DNA of 7,817 nt. It comes from Actinomycetota bacterium (GTDB lineage Bacteria; Actinomycetota; Actinomycetes; S36-B12). The notes under the pieces were generated by a model. The model did no database searches. It was not told where the DNA came from and saw only the letters and a list, made by a program, of their open reading frames with translations. Made by a program: the position numbers and the translations under genes. Positions 1 to 5,835 of this stretch are shown in pieces (position 1 is the stretch's first letter; every line of letters starts with the position of its first letter). The DNA lies in NCBI GenBank assembly GCA_027729865.1, contig JAQCBM010000084.1, forward strand, positions 1-7,817. The letters run 5' to 3'.

Positions 1-1261
1 CCGACCACAGGAAATCCTCACCGTGCAGGTAGCCGCCACGATGCTGGAGACCGTCAACGCCATCGATCACGGCCCGCTCACTGGTGCCCCTATAGATGCG
101 CTCTTGGTGACAGGAGACATAACTGACAACGCCCAAACGAACGAATTGTCTTGGTACCGAACCCTCATCGAAGGTGGAACGGTCGAGCCCGGTAGTGGCG
201 GCCCGAAGAGTTCGTGGGTAGGGGTCAGTTCCTCCGACACCTGGGATGAGTACTACTGGCACCCGGACGGCCCGCCCAGCGAGTTCCAGGAGGATCGACC
301 AACACGGCTCTTCGGCTATCCACGGATTCCTGGACTGATCGACGCAGCGCGGTCACCGATTACTTCGCCCGGGTCTGCCTACCCTGTCCTGAGCGTGCAC
401 GGAAACCACGATGCCCTCCTTCAGGGCACGGTCGCAGCCGACACACAGTTGCGCGAGTACGCGCTAGGCGATGAAGTGATTGAGCGACTATCGGAGGAAT
501 TCGATCCCCGAAAGATCGCCGCCGCTGTGGCACCGAACGGACCGGCGGACTACGTCATCGACTCTGATGCGCCGCGCCGAAAGATCCCCGCTGACGCCAC
601 CCGCGCAATCGTGGAGCCCGGGGATTTCGCAACTTCAGCGGGACGTTCTAAGAACTACTGGATCCAAGATGTGGGCCAGCTACGGATAGTTTCTCTCGAC
701 ACAGTCAACCCGTTCGGAGGCTGGCAGGGCTCGTTGGATGAAGCGCAGTTCGCCTGGTTGACCGAACAACTCGAACAATCGCGAAACCGCATCGTCGTCA
801 TCGCCTCCCACCACCCATCTCCGACCATGACCAATAGTTACTCGACAAACGGTTCACGGCGGATCCTCGGTGACGAGGTCGTGCAGTTACTCCTCCGCTA
901 TCCGAATGTGGTGTTGTGGATAGCAGGGCACATCCACATGAACGCCGCACTTCGTCACGGTGATGATCACAACTGGTTTTGGGAGGTGACAACGGCCTCC
1001 CTGATTGATTGGCCACAACAGGGCCGGATATTCGAGTTCGTGCGCTCAGGTGACGAAGTGGTTATCACCAGCACGGTGGTGGATCACGATTCTCCTGTGA
1101 CGTGGCAGGTCGGCCAGGAGTACTCGACTCAAGCCCTTGCGAGTATCTCTCGATTGCTTGCAGCAAATGATTACCAACGCCGCGATCCAACTCCCATCAA
1201 CGAACTGCGTGACGGATCACCTGAAGTACGCAACGCCGAATGGCGGGTTAACGTCACCTAG
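1..1261 (+). CDS. Metallophosphoesterase, PPA1498-type, 5'-partial
   Basis: This is a calcineurin-like metal-dependent phosphoesterase; its substrate is unknown. The frame is open to the window edge (first whole codon at 2, reading RPQEILT before the GTG at 23), so that GTG is internal and the true start lies upstream. Numbering from the GTG at 23, visible motifs are GDITDN (31-36, metal-bridging Asp), GNHD (127-130), SHHP (His263-His264) and GHIH (302-305). The first motif, DxH, must lie upstream of the window. Long inserts between motifs, especially the roughly 90 residues from GDITDN to GNHD and about 130 more before SHHP, match the TIGR03767/PPA1498 type as I remember it. All visible metal ligands are intact, so the enzyme is probably active. 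A signal peptide cannot be judged. It stops 40 bp before the small membrane-protein gene and may be cotranscribed with it. Confidence 0.88.
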   Translation, partial: RPQEILTVQVAATMLETVNAIDHGPLTGAPIDALLVTGDITDNAQTNELSWYRTLIEGGTVEPGSGGPKSSWVGVSSSDTWDEYYWHPDGPPSEFQEDRPTRLFGYPRIPGLIDAARSPITSPGSAYPVLSVHGNHDALLQGTVAADTQLREYALGDEVIERLSEEFDPRKIAAAVAPNGPADYVIDSDAPRRKIPADATRAIVEPGDFATSAGRSKNYWIQDVGQLRIVSLDTVNPFGGWQGSLDEAQFAWLTEQLEQSRNRIVVIASHHPSPTMTNSYSTNGSRRILGDEVVQLLLRYPNVVLWIAGHIHMNAALRHGDDHNWFWEVTTASLIDWPQQGRIFEFVRSGDEVVITSTVVDHDSPVTWQVGQEYSTQALASISRLLAANDYQRRDPTPINELRDGSPEVRNAEWRVNVT

Positions 1262-1290
1262 AGTGAGGGGACTGTCTGTAAGTGACCTTC

Positions 1291-1297
1291 AAGGGAG
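1291..1297 (+). promoter_or_regulatory. Ribosome binding site that sets the GTG start at 1302
   Basis: The sequence AAGGGAG ends 4 bases before the GTG at 1302. It is the only good Shine-Dalgarno match near the candidate starts of the small membrane-protein gene, and it favours this start over the in-frame GTG at 1263. Confidence 0.6.
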
Positions 1298-1301
1298 CAG
1301 C

Positions 1302-1688
1302 GTGGTCGACAACCCGCGCGATTGGCGTCCGCCTTTCGACGACGATGACGAGTTCTGGCGGCGCTTCGAGGACTCGCTGAACGCCGCTCAGGGCAAAGAC
1401 CCGAACGCTGGTGACGGTCCGCAGTACCGGCCTGAAGAACTTGAAGACCGTTTCGTACCTCCGGAGCCACCTCCCATCACGGCACCACCGGATGCCATCG
1501 CGCGCGCGGCTTGGATTGCGGTCATTGCAGGCCCTCTGCTGGCGATCCTCGGTTACATATTCGGCATCAGCGGGTTTCTCGGTGGTATCGGGATCGGCGC
1601 GACGATCGTCGGCTTCGTAGTGCTGGTGGCCCGGCGGGAGCGTCACATTCCGCCGGGGGAAGATCACGGTGACGGCGCAGTGGTCTAG
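1302..1688 (+). CDS. Small protein with two predicted membrane segments
   Basis: This predicted 128-residue protein has no known function. The start chosen is the GTG at 1302, preceded by AAGGGAG at 1291-1297 with normal spacing. A longer frame reaching back to 1137 would overlap the phosphoesterase gene, and an in-frame GTG at 1263 has no good ribosome site. The N-terminal half is acidic and proline-rich, probably disordered: DDDDEFWRRFED (13-24) and RFVPPEPPP (50-58). Two hydrophobic stretches follow, about residues 69-87 and 91-110, joined by a short Gly/Ser turn, then RRER (111-114) and a short hydrophilic tail. The FVPPEPPP motif ahead of a membrane hairpin is familiar from conserved actinobacterial hypothetical proteins. 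By the positive-inside rule the RRER end, and so the N-terminus too, would be cytoplasmic. The last codons form the first unit of the 27-bp tandem repeat. Confidence 0.75.
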   Translation: MVDNPRDWRPPFDDDDEFWRRFEDSLNAAQGKDPNAGDGPQYRPEELEDRFVPPEPPPITAPPDAIARAAWIAVIAGPLLAILGYIFGISGFLGGIGIGATIVGFVVLVARRERHIPPGEDHGDGAVV

Positions 1689-1742
1689 GGGGTCCGTGAC
1701 GGCGCAGTGGTCTAGGGGGTCCGTGATGGCGCAGTCGTCTAG
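1669..1742. repeat. 27-bp tandem repeat, 2.7 copies, between convergent genes
   Basis: Three head-to-tail units begin at 1669, 1696 and 1723. Units 1 and 2 are identical over 27 bp. Unit 3 matches over its first 20 bp (to 1742) with two substitutions. Unit 1 encodes the C-terminal DGAVV and stop of the small membrane protein. Because 27 is a multiple of three, the later units repeat the same peptide and TAG in the same frame, at 1713-1715 and 1740-1742. The third TAG overlaps the stop codon of the convergent glucokinase gene (1739-1741). No strong hairpin is visible, so this does not look like a classical terminator. It probably arose by slippage or local duplication. Confidence 0.9.
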
Positions 1743-2722
1743 TTAGAGAAACGCACAAGGTCGGCAGCACCAACGATGCCGGCGTCGTTGCCCAGTTGGG
1801 CAATCAGCAGTTCAGGTAGCGGACGGTTGGTACCGCCGAAGACTTTCTCGCTCATCGTTCGCTGCGCGCTTGCCAAGAGCAGATCCCCTGCCTCAGACAC
1901 TCCTCCACCGATCACGAACGCATCGGGATCGACGATCGCGGTGAGATCAGCTAGTCCGCGACCCAACCACGTTCCTACAACTCCGAAAGCGGCGATTGCT
2001 ACCGGATCACCGAGCGATGCCGCCCGCGTTATGTGTGATCCCTCGACGCCCTCGGGAGTGCCATCTCCCAGGGACAGCAAGGTTCCGGCCTCGGGGCGGC
2101 GTTCTGCCGCAAGCGTGCGTGCTTCTCGGACCAGGGCATTCCCGCTCGCGTACTGCTCCCAGCAACCTTTACGCCCACAACCACAGGGCCGACCATCAGG
2201 CACGGCGTTGAGGTGGCCGATCTCGGCGGCCACGCCGTGCGCTCCGCGCATCACGTGTCCGTCCACCACGATGCCGCCACCGATCCCCGTTCCCACCGTC
2301 ACCATCACCACATGCGAGCGGCCACGACCAGCACCAAAGCGAGCCTCCGCCCAAGCTGCAGCGGCGCCGTCGTTCTCCACCACTACGGGCAACCCTGTTG
2401 CCGCCTCCACGACCGTGCGGACGGGCACTTGGGACCACGCCAAATTCGGTGCGAAGTAAACCGTGGAGCGGCCCTGATCGACTCCACCCGCAACACCGAT
2501 TCCCACGCCGGCGATGCTGCCGTCTACTGACGATTGAAGTTCATCCACCACCGATGCGACCTCGGTCAAGACCGCGGATGCGTCGTGGCGCGGGGTTGGC
2601 CGCCTCGCGGTACGAAGAATGCGACCCTCAGCGTCCACCACGCCGGCAGCGATCTTGGTGCCGCCGATGTCGACACCGATGCTCACTCCCCCGAGACCGC
2701 GGTCGGGAACCGTGTTCGTCAC
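1739..2722 (-). CDS. glk: ROK-family glucokinase
   Basis: This cytoplasmic sugar kinase most likely phosphorylates glucose to glucose-6-phosphate with ATP. It has 327 residues, normal for the family. Visible features are the phosphate-binding DIGGTK (18-23), the catalytic Asp118 in ENDG (116-119), the glycine-rich ROK signature TVGTGIGGG (142-150), and a zinc site built from His170 (EIGH) and the cysteines of CGCGRKGC (180-187). The zinc motif separates it from polyphosphate glucokinases, which lack it in the examples I recall. The GTG at 2722 has no clear ribosome site, but a TANNNT element sits 6 bases upstream, which suits a leaderless start. An in-frame GTG at 2686 (residue 13) is the alternative. 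It lies 35 bp after the small CxxC gene on the same strand. N-acetylglucosamine or another hexose as substrate cannot be excluded from sequence. Confidence 0.93.
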   Translation of the reverse strand: MTNTVPDRGLGGVSIGVDIGGTKIAAGVVDAEGRILRTARRPTPRHDASAVLTEVASVVDELQSSVDGSIAGVGIGVAGGVDQGRSTVYFAPNLAWSQVPVRTVVEAATGLPVVVENDGAAAAWAEARFGAGRGRSHVVMVTVGTGIGGGIVVDGHVMRGAHGVAAEIGHLNAVPDGRPCGCGRKGCWEQYASGNALVREARTLAAERRPEAGTLLSLGDGTPEGVEGSHITRAASLGDPVAIAAFGVVGTWLGRGLADLTAIVDPDAFVIGGGVSEAGDLLLASAQRTMSEKVFGGTNRPLPELLIAQLGNDAGIVGAADLVRFSN

Positions 2723-2728
2723 GGGTGC

Positions 2729-2734
2729 AATCTA
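2729..2734 (-). promoter_or_regulatory. Candidate -10 element for leaderless glk
   Basis: On the minus strand TAGATT (TANNNT type) is followed by exactly 6 bases and then the GTG start codon at 2722, so transcription could begin at the start codon itself. There is no Shine-Dalgarno sequence here. A convincing -35 element is missing, which is common in actinobacteria. It would allow glk to be transcribed apart from the upstream genes. Confidence 0.4.
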
Positions 2735-2757
2735 GAGGCTCCGGCTCAAGGCTCGCG

Positions 2758-3057
2758 CTAGAGGCGACGTATCGGCAACCATCGAACTGCCGGTAGCACC
2801 TTCGGTTGTTCATCTGGCGCAGAGACGGTCACTAACGCTCGGCACACGATGCACTCGGGATGTTCGGCGGGAGCGGCGTGGTTGCCATGGTCGCCTGCCC
2901 CGGAGGCAGCCCACCACTCACCGGCCAAGGAACCAAGTGATCCCAGGAGTGACATCCAATTCGGCTCCGATGTCCCCTCGCCTGGATCTGACGCAGGTTT
3001 CTCATTCGCTGAGTCATCGCCGGACAACCACCACGGTGGACGCTCTACCTCATCCAT
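2758..3057 (-). CDS. Small hypothetical protein with CxxC motif
   Basis: This predicted 99-residue protein has no assigned function. The ATG at 3057 is chosen because AGGAG lies at 3064-3068 with a 6-base spacer. It overlaps the end of the ArsA-like gene by 8 bp, which suggests translational coupling. A longer frame from 3093 has no such support. The N-terminal third is acidic and Pro/Ser/Gly-rich. Next come a short hydrophobic and tryptophan-bearing segment (MSLLGSLGSLAGEWW, 35-49), a His/Ala-rich linker, and HPECIVC (66-72) with Cys69 and Cys72. Actinobacterial small proteins with an ECxxCPxCR-like end are familiar in this gene context. From memory, position and size match M. tuberculosis Rv2183c. 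The cysteine pair could bind metal or be redox-active, but one pair alone does not settle this. Confidence 0.72.
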   Translation of the reverse strand: MDEVERPPWWLSGDDSANEKPASDPGEGTSEPNWMSLLGSLGSLAGEWWAASGAGDHGNHAAPAEHPECIVCRALVTVSAPDEQPKVLPAVRWLPIRRL

Positions 3058-4024
3058 CGCCTGCTCCTGTTCCTCCGGAACTCGGCAGATCAATCGGCCA
3101 CTGGTCGGGTTGGGGTTCGAAGGTGATGGCGATTGAATCGCCGGACACCACTACGTCGATCGGCACACAGCGGCGCAAGGTCGCATCGACACGTCGACGA
3201 GCAATGCATCCGGCGACATTCAAGACAACATGCGTGGTCGGATACGCAGGATCAGCGGTCCATGTGCCGACCGCAACATCCGAGTGCGATAGCCCAGGAA
3301 TCGTGATGCTCCACACGCGCTGTCCGTCTGCCACTTCGCTGACCATCGGCGTGCACACTTCGAAACCTTCGTCCCCGAAAGACGGTGCCATTCCTCCGCG
3401 CGCACGTTGAACCGGAATGGGATGAACACCTTGCTCAAGTCGATCGACCAGATCGCGAGCCGCCTGACGGATGAACTTCGGCCAACCATCGGACTTACGC
3501 GGCATCGGACACACCGCAAGACCTCTGACTCGCACGCCGCACGCCGTAGCGGCCGCGATCTCCCGCATCGCAGCCTCGACGGCAGACTCCTCGGGCGGGC
3601 ACACCAAGAGCAATTCGATCTCACCGCGTTGGATGGCCATTGCGGTGTTAAGCACTTCTGTCATGCCACCGCTGTCCGGCGCGACGATCCCGGAGACATC
3701 GAACAGTGTTGCGAGTGATTGGAGATCGGACACTGCCGCCGCCACCGACTCAGGAAACAACGCAACACACGCCTTCCCATCTGCCTGCGCTCGGGTGAAC
3801 ATCGAGGTCAGAGAACTGACCGCAGCAAAGGATCCGATCGATGCCACCAGATCAGGGCTCGCCGTTGTTGCGCCTGCCACCTGGAAGGCTTCCGCGATTT
3901 GCAGAGCCGTTGAGCTGGAGATGGCGTCAGCACTATCAAGGACCGTTGCGCTCGGAATGCTCGCAATTGCCGCCTCAAGCGCCCACGTTCGACCACTTGG
4001 CGTGATGGAACTAACCAGCAGCAC
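3050..4024 (-). CDS. ArsA-like protein with eroded P-loop and HSP20-like tail
   Basis: This 324-residue protein resembles actinobacterial ArsA/Get3-like proteins. ArsA/Get3 ATPases normally have an N-terminal GKGGVGKT-type P-loop. Here the matching place reads ITPSGRT (7-13), with no Lys and few glycines. The usual switch region after it is short and not recognisable. The middle (about 85-200) keeps the later part of the fold: hydrophobic strands LLLVCPPEES (138-147) and RVRGLAVCPMP (165-175), followed by the DGWPKF region. The end (about 235-305, from RVWSITIPGL) resembles the HSP20-like domain at the C-terminus of this family. The GTG at 4024 is forced by an upstream in-frame stop. It overlaps the SRPBCC stop by 14 bp, with AGGAG rather far upstream. 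It may be a non-ATPase adaptor. Family assignment is fairly sure; loss of ATP binding is inferred. Confidence 0.72.
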   Translation of the reverse strand: MLLVSSITPSGRTWALEAAIASIPSATVLDSADAISSSTALQIAEAFQVAGATTASPDLVASIGSFAAVSSLTSMFTRAQADGKACVALFPESVAAAVSDLQSLATLFDVSGIVAPDSGGMTEVLNTAMAIQRGEIELLLVCPPEESAVEAAMREIAAATACGVRVRGLAVCPMPRKSDGWPKFIRQAARDLVDRLEQGVHPIPVQRARGGMAPSFGDEGFEVCTPMVSEVADGQRVWSITIPGLSHSDVAVGTWTADPAYPTTHVVLNVAGCIARRRVDATLRRCVPIDVVVSGDSIAITFEPQPDQWPIDLPSSGGTGAGDG

Positions 4025-4457
4025 CGGATTCCACCCGCTCCTTCAATCCCTTCAGGGCGGTGTCGATGATGACCTTCTCGGCTTTGCGCTTGATCATGCC
4101 GAGCATGGGGATCTTCACATCGACCGCGAGGCGGTAAAGCACATTGGTCGAATCGCCGTGGGCACTGAGTTGATACATCCCGTCCATCGCCGTGACCATG
4201 TCACCTTTCGTGAGGGTCCACGTCACCTTCGAATCGCCATCCCAGTCGTATTCGAGTTCGTAGGTGTCACGAATCGGTCCAGATTCGAGTTGGAAGCGCG
4301 CGTCTGCTGGCCGGCCGTCGTCCTCGTAGACGCTAAGCACCTCAACAGACGTGATGCCATCGCTCCACTGAGGGTAGGCAGCGAGATCGGCGATCACCGA
4401 CATGATCTGCGCGGGGCTGGCGTTGATGTCGATGCTGGATTCGGTTTGGTCGGCCAT
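4011..4457 (-). CDS. SRPBCC-family protein, TB16.3 (Rv2185c)-like
   Basis: This 148-residue protein has the START/Bet v 1-like SRPBCC fold, with a deep pocket that in relatives binds lipids or other hydrophobic ligands. No catalytic role is established for this branch. The opening MADQTESSIDINASPAQIM, the AYPQWSDG segment (27-34), the WTLTKGD strand and the C-terminal helix PMLGMIKRKAEKVI closely resemble what I remember of M. tuberculosis Rv2185c (TB16.3). It has normal length and spans a single domain. The ATG at 4457 has no Shine-Dalgarno sequence; the bases before it (CCTCCGCTT) rather resemble the anti-SD. A TANNNT element 6 bases upstream points to a leaderless transcript. It is the first gene of the tight block SRPBCC, ArsA-like, CxxC protein, and ends inside the start of the ArsA-like gene. 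Confidence 0.9.
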   Translation of the reverse strand: MADQTESSIDINASPAQIMSVIADLAAYPQWSDGITSVEVLSVYEDDGRPADARFQLESGPIRDTYELEYDWDGDSKVTWTLTKGDMVTAMDGMYQLSAHGDSTNVLYRLAVDVKIPMLGMIKRKAEKVIIDTALKGLKERVESGAAG

Positions 4458-4463
4458 AAGCGG

Positions 4464-4469
4464 AGGCTA
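4464..4469 (-). promoter_or_regulatory. Candidate -10 element for leaderless SRPBCC operon
   Basis: In the 49-bp gap behind the phosphoesterase gene, the minus strand reads TAGCCT, then 6 bases, then the ATG at 4457. This TANNNT-to-start spacing is the usual arrangement for leaderless actinobacterial genes, and no ribosome site competes with it. A weak TTCGGC at 4487-4492, 17 bp upstream, could serve as the -35 element. Confidence 0.45.
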
Positions 4470-4506
4470 CCCGTGCGGCAATGGTGGCCGAAAGGCCCAG
4501 AGCCGA

Positions 4507-5286
4507 TCACAGATCGATGACGAAGGGTTTCTCGCGTCCGTGGAAGTGGCCAACGTTCACACACTCGGTCCGGCCGATCCGCATACGTGCCGCTAACGGC
4601 TGGTGAACATGGCCGAAGAAGTGATAGCGGGGCTGAAACTTTTCGACGTATTCCGTGAGCGCCTGCGAACCGATCTCGAATCGCCGCGCCACAACGTCGT
4701 AATTCAATAGCGGGTGAAGCGGTGGAATATGGGTGAACAGAACGTCCACCGGACCGAGCGCATCGACGCAGACTGCGTACTCCTGCGGATCGATCTCATA
4801 AGGAGTCCGCATCGGACTGACCAGTCCCCCACCAACAAAACCCCAGCGCTGACCCTCGACCTCAACGACCTCGCCATCGACTATCCGATGACCTTCGCGC
4901 ACGTAATTCGGCCACAGCGCTGGAATATCCACGTTCCCGAATGTCATGAACGCCGGTGATGGCATCGCTGCGAAGAGTTCCTCGTACTGAACACGCACCA
5001 TCGATTCCAATATCGTCCACCGCTGAGTTCGGTCGCTTATGCCGATGCCCGCCCATGCAGCGTCACTCAACGCACGAGCATCGTCGAATCGATTGGCTGT
5101 CCGGGCAGCTATGTACGCGCGAGCGTGGTCGGCGCCGAAGAGATCCGCGTAGATGCCGTGCTCCGGATCGTCGTAATCCAAGAACAAGATCAAGTCGCCA
5201 AGACACACGAAAACGTCGCTGCCTTCAGCTGCCGAGCCAAGCGCGTGCCCGGCTCCGTGAACGTCACTAACGATATGAACGCGCAT
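4507..5286 (-). CDS. Metallophosphoesterase, calcineurin-like
   Basis: This is a cytoplasmic-looking metal-dependent phosphoesterase of 259 residues; its substrate is unknown. I chose the ATG at 5286, giving MRVHIVSDVHG, because this opening is typical of the family and GAGG lies just upstream. An in-frame ATG at 5301 would add five residues. All five metal motifs are present: SDVHG (7-11), GDLILF (30-35), GNVD (117-120), THIPP (185-189) and GHVH (225-228). The third motif has Val where GNHD is usual, so the general-acid His is absent, much as in YfcE-like enzymes that read GNCD. A roughly 80-residue insert between motifs two and three is rich in Ala, Arg and Asp and looks helical. The start overlaps the upstream SRPBCC gene by 20 bp, implying coupled translation. 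A role in nucleotide or phospholipid head-group turnover is possible but unproven. Confidence 0.9.
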   Translation of the reverse strand: MRVHIVSDVHGAGHALGSAAEGSDVFVCLGDLILFLDYDDPEHGIYADLFGADHARAYIAARTANRFDDARALSDAAWAGIGISDRTQRWTILESMVRVQYEELFAAMPSPAFMTFGNVDIPALWPNYVREGHRIVDGEVVEVEGQRWGFVGGGLVSPMRTPYEIDPQEYAVCVDALGPVDVLFTHIPPLHPLLNYDVVARRFEIGSQALTEYVEKFQPRYHFFGHVHQPLAARMRIGRTECVNVGHFHGREKPFVIDL

Positions 5287-5695
5287 CGGCCTCGAGTTCA
5301 TCCTTCAGCGCCCAGACGATCTGCTTCCAGGCGAGCACGTGCCGGCGCCGCATGGCGTCGATCTGCGAGCGCGCACGCCGGTTATTCGTCACGGGGCGAA
5401 TGGTGGTCGTTGTCCCGGGCACGGTCGGCTCGGCGCGAAGGTAGTAGTGGACCACCACCCCGGGTGGTTGCTCTTCCAACCAGATCTCCGCCGATCCGAC
5501 CATCTCCCCGGTCACCGTCCACCGCATCCCCTGGGCTCCTCGATCCATGTACACCTCAAGGGAAACGTTCGACCACCAGCTCGGCCAGCGCTCGGCCACG
5601 ACCGCGGCGACCATCTCCCGGCGAACCCGGATGAAGGACTCATCGACCACGTCGATGCTCGGCTGCCCGGCCGCACCTATCTGCCCATGAGCCAT
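5267..5695 (-). CDS. SRPBCC-like protein, probable Rv2186c counterpart
   Basis: This 142-residue protein is predicted to have a START-like/SRPBCC fold, judged from family resemblance rather than from a clear motif. After a short Gly/Ala-rich lead, SIDVVDESFIRVRREMVAA (13-31) would be the first strand and helix. Strands follow around 43-73 (VSLEVYMDRG, MRWTVTGEM, AEIWLEE) and 79-88 (GVVVHYYLRA). A long basic C-terminal helix covers about 107-137 (RRARSQIDAMRRR, then LAWKQIVWALKDELE). In other actinobacteria I remember a similar protein divergently paired with the long-chain acyl-CoA ligase gene, as with Rv2186c next to fadD15. The ATG at 5695 lacks a good ribosome site, so the start is only moderately sure. 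It is the first gene of the minus-strand block. The pocket ligand is unknown; an acyl chain is a plausible guess from context only. Confidence 0.78.
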   Translation of the reverse strand: MAHGQIGAAGQPSIDVVDESFIRVRREMVAAVVAERWPSWWSNVSLEVYMDRGAQGMRWTVTGEMVGSAEIWLEEQPPGVVVHYYLRAEPTVPGTTTTIRPVTNNRRARSQIDAMRRRHVLAWKQIVWALKDELEADARSYR

Positions 5696-5729
5696 GGCCT
5701 AAGGGTGCCACGCCCGATTCCCTCGTGCA

Positions 5730-5751
5730 GAAGTCGGGAATACGCGACTTC
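5730..5751. promoter_or_regulatory. Inverted repeat in the divergent promoter region
   Basis: A perfect 7-bp inverted repeat, GAAGTCG and CGACTTC, is separated by 8 bases in the 140-bp region between the SRPBCC gene and fadD15. A second overlapping pair, ATTCCC (5717-5722) and GGGAAT (5736-5741), shares part of it. The dyad shape and position would suit an operator acting on either or both divergent genes, but no regulator is identified. Confidence 0.35.
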
Positions 5752-5764
5752 CTCTCGCCAGGGA

Positions 5765-5822
5765 GGCTTCGATCGCGTACGGTGCTGTGAACCAACTCAC
5801 GCCGCCGAGGCGGCTTCGATCG
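5765..5822. repeat. Two 11-bp direct repeats upstream of fadD15
   Basis: The word GGCTTCGATCG occurs exactly at 5765-5775 and again at 5812-5822, with starts 47 bp apart. The second copy directly precedes, by one shared base, the ribosome site of fadD15. The first lies just upstream of a possible -10 element TACGGT (5778-5783). The core TCGA is self-complementary, so each copy could be a half of a regulator site. This is a possible operator pair, not a proven one. Confidence 0.5.
5778..5783 (+). promoter_or_regulatory. Possible -10 element for fadD15
   Basis: TACGGT fits TANNNT and would start transcription near 5790, leaving a leader of about 45 bases before the GTG at 5836. No convincing -35 element is seen. 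The element sits between the two copies of the direct repeat, so a bound regulator could block it. Confidence 0.25.
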
Positions 5823-5835
5823 AGGGAGCAAGCGC

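Noticed and set aside
1137..1301. An N-terminal extension of the small membrane protein back to 1137
   Set aside because: It would overlap the conserved phosphoesterase frame by more than 120 bp and lacks a ribosome site, whereas the GTG at 1302 has a good one.
1669..1742. The tandem repeat as a small CRISPR array
   Set aside because: The units are directly adjacent with no spacers, are coding at the start, and have no cas genes nearby.
1776..2459. A 227-codon plus-strand frame inside glk, rich in Pro, Ser, Arg and Thr
   Set aside because: It is antisense to a complete ROK kinase with all its motifs; the skewed composition is typical of a shadow frame.
2213..2530. A plus-strand frame with a run of histidines that might suggest a metal-binding protein
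   Set aside because: The His run is the reverse complement of the MVTVGTGIGGG part of glk, so it reflects the ROK glycine-rich motif.
4482..4493. GGCC-GAAA-GGCC mini-hairpin as a terminator after the phosphoesterase gene
   Set aside because: The stem has only four base pairs and no U-run; it is too weak to call a terminator.
3471..4520. A 349-codon open frame on the plus strand opposite the ArsA-like and SRPBCC genes
   Set aside because: It spans two well-supported minus-strand genes and their junction, shows no recognisable domain, and has composition typical of the antisense frame of GC-rich genes.
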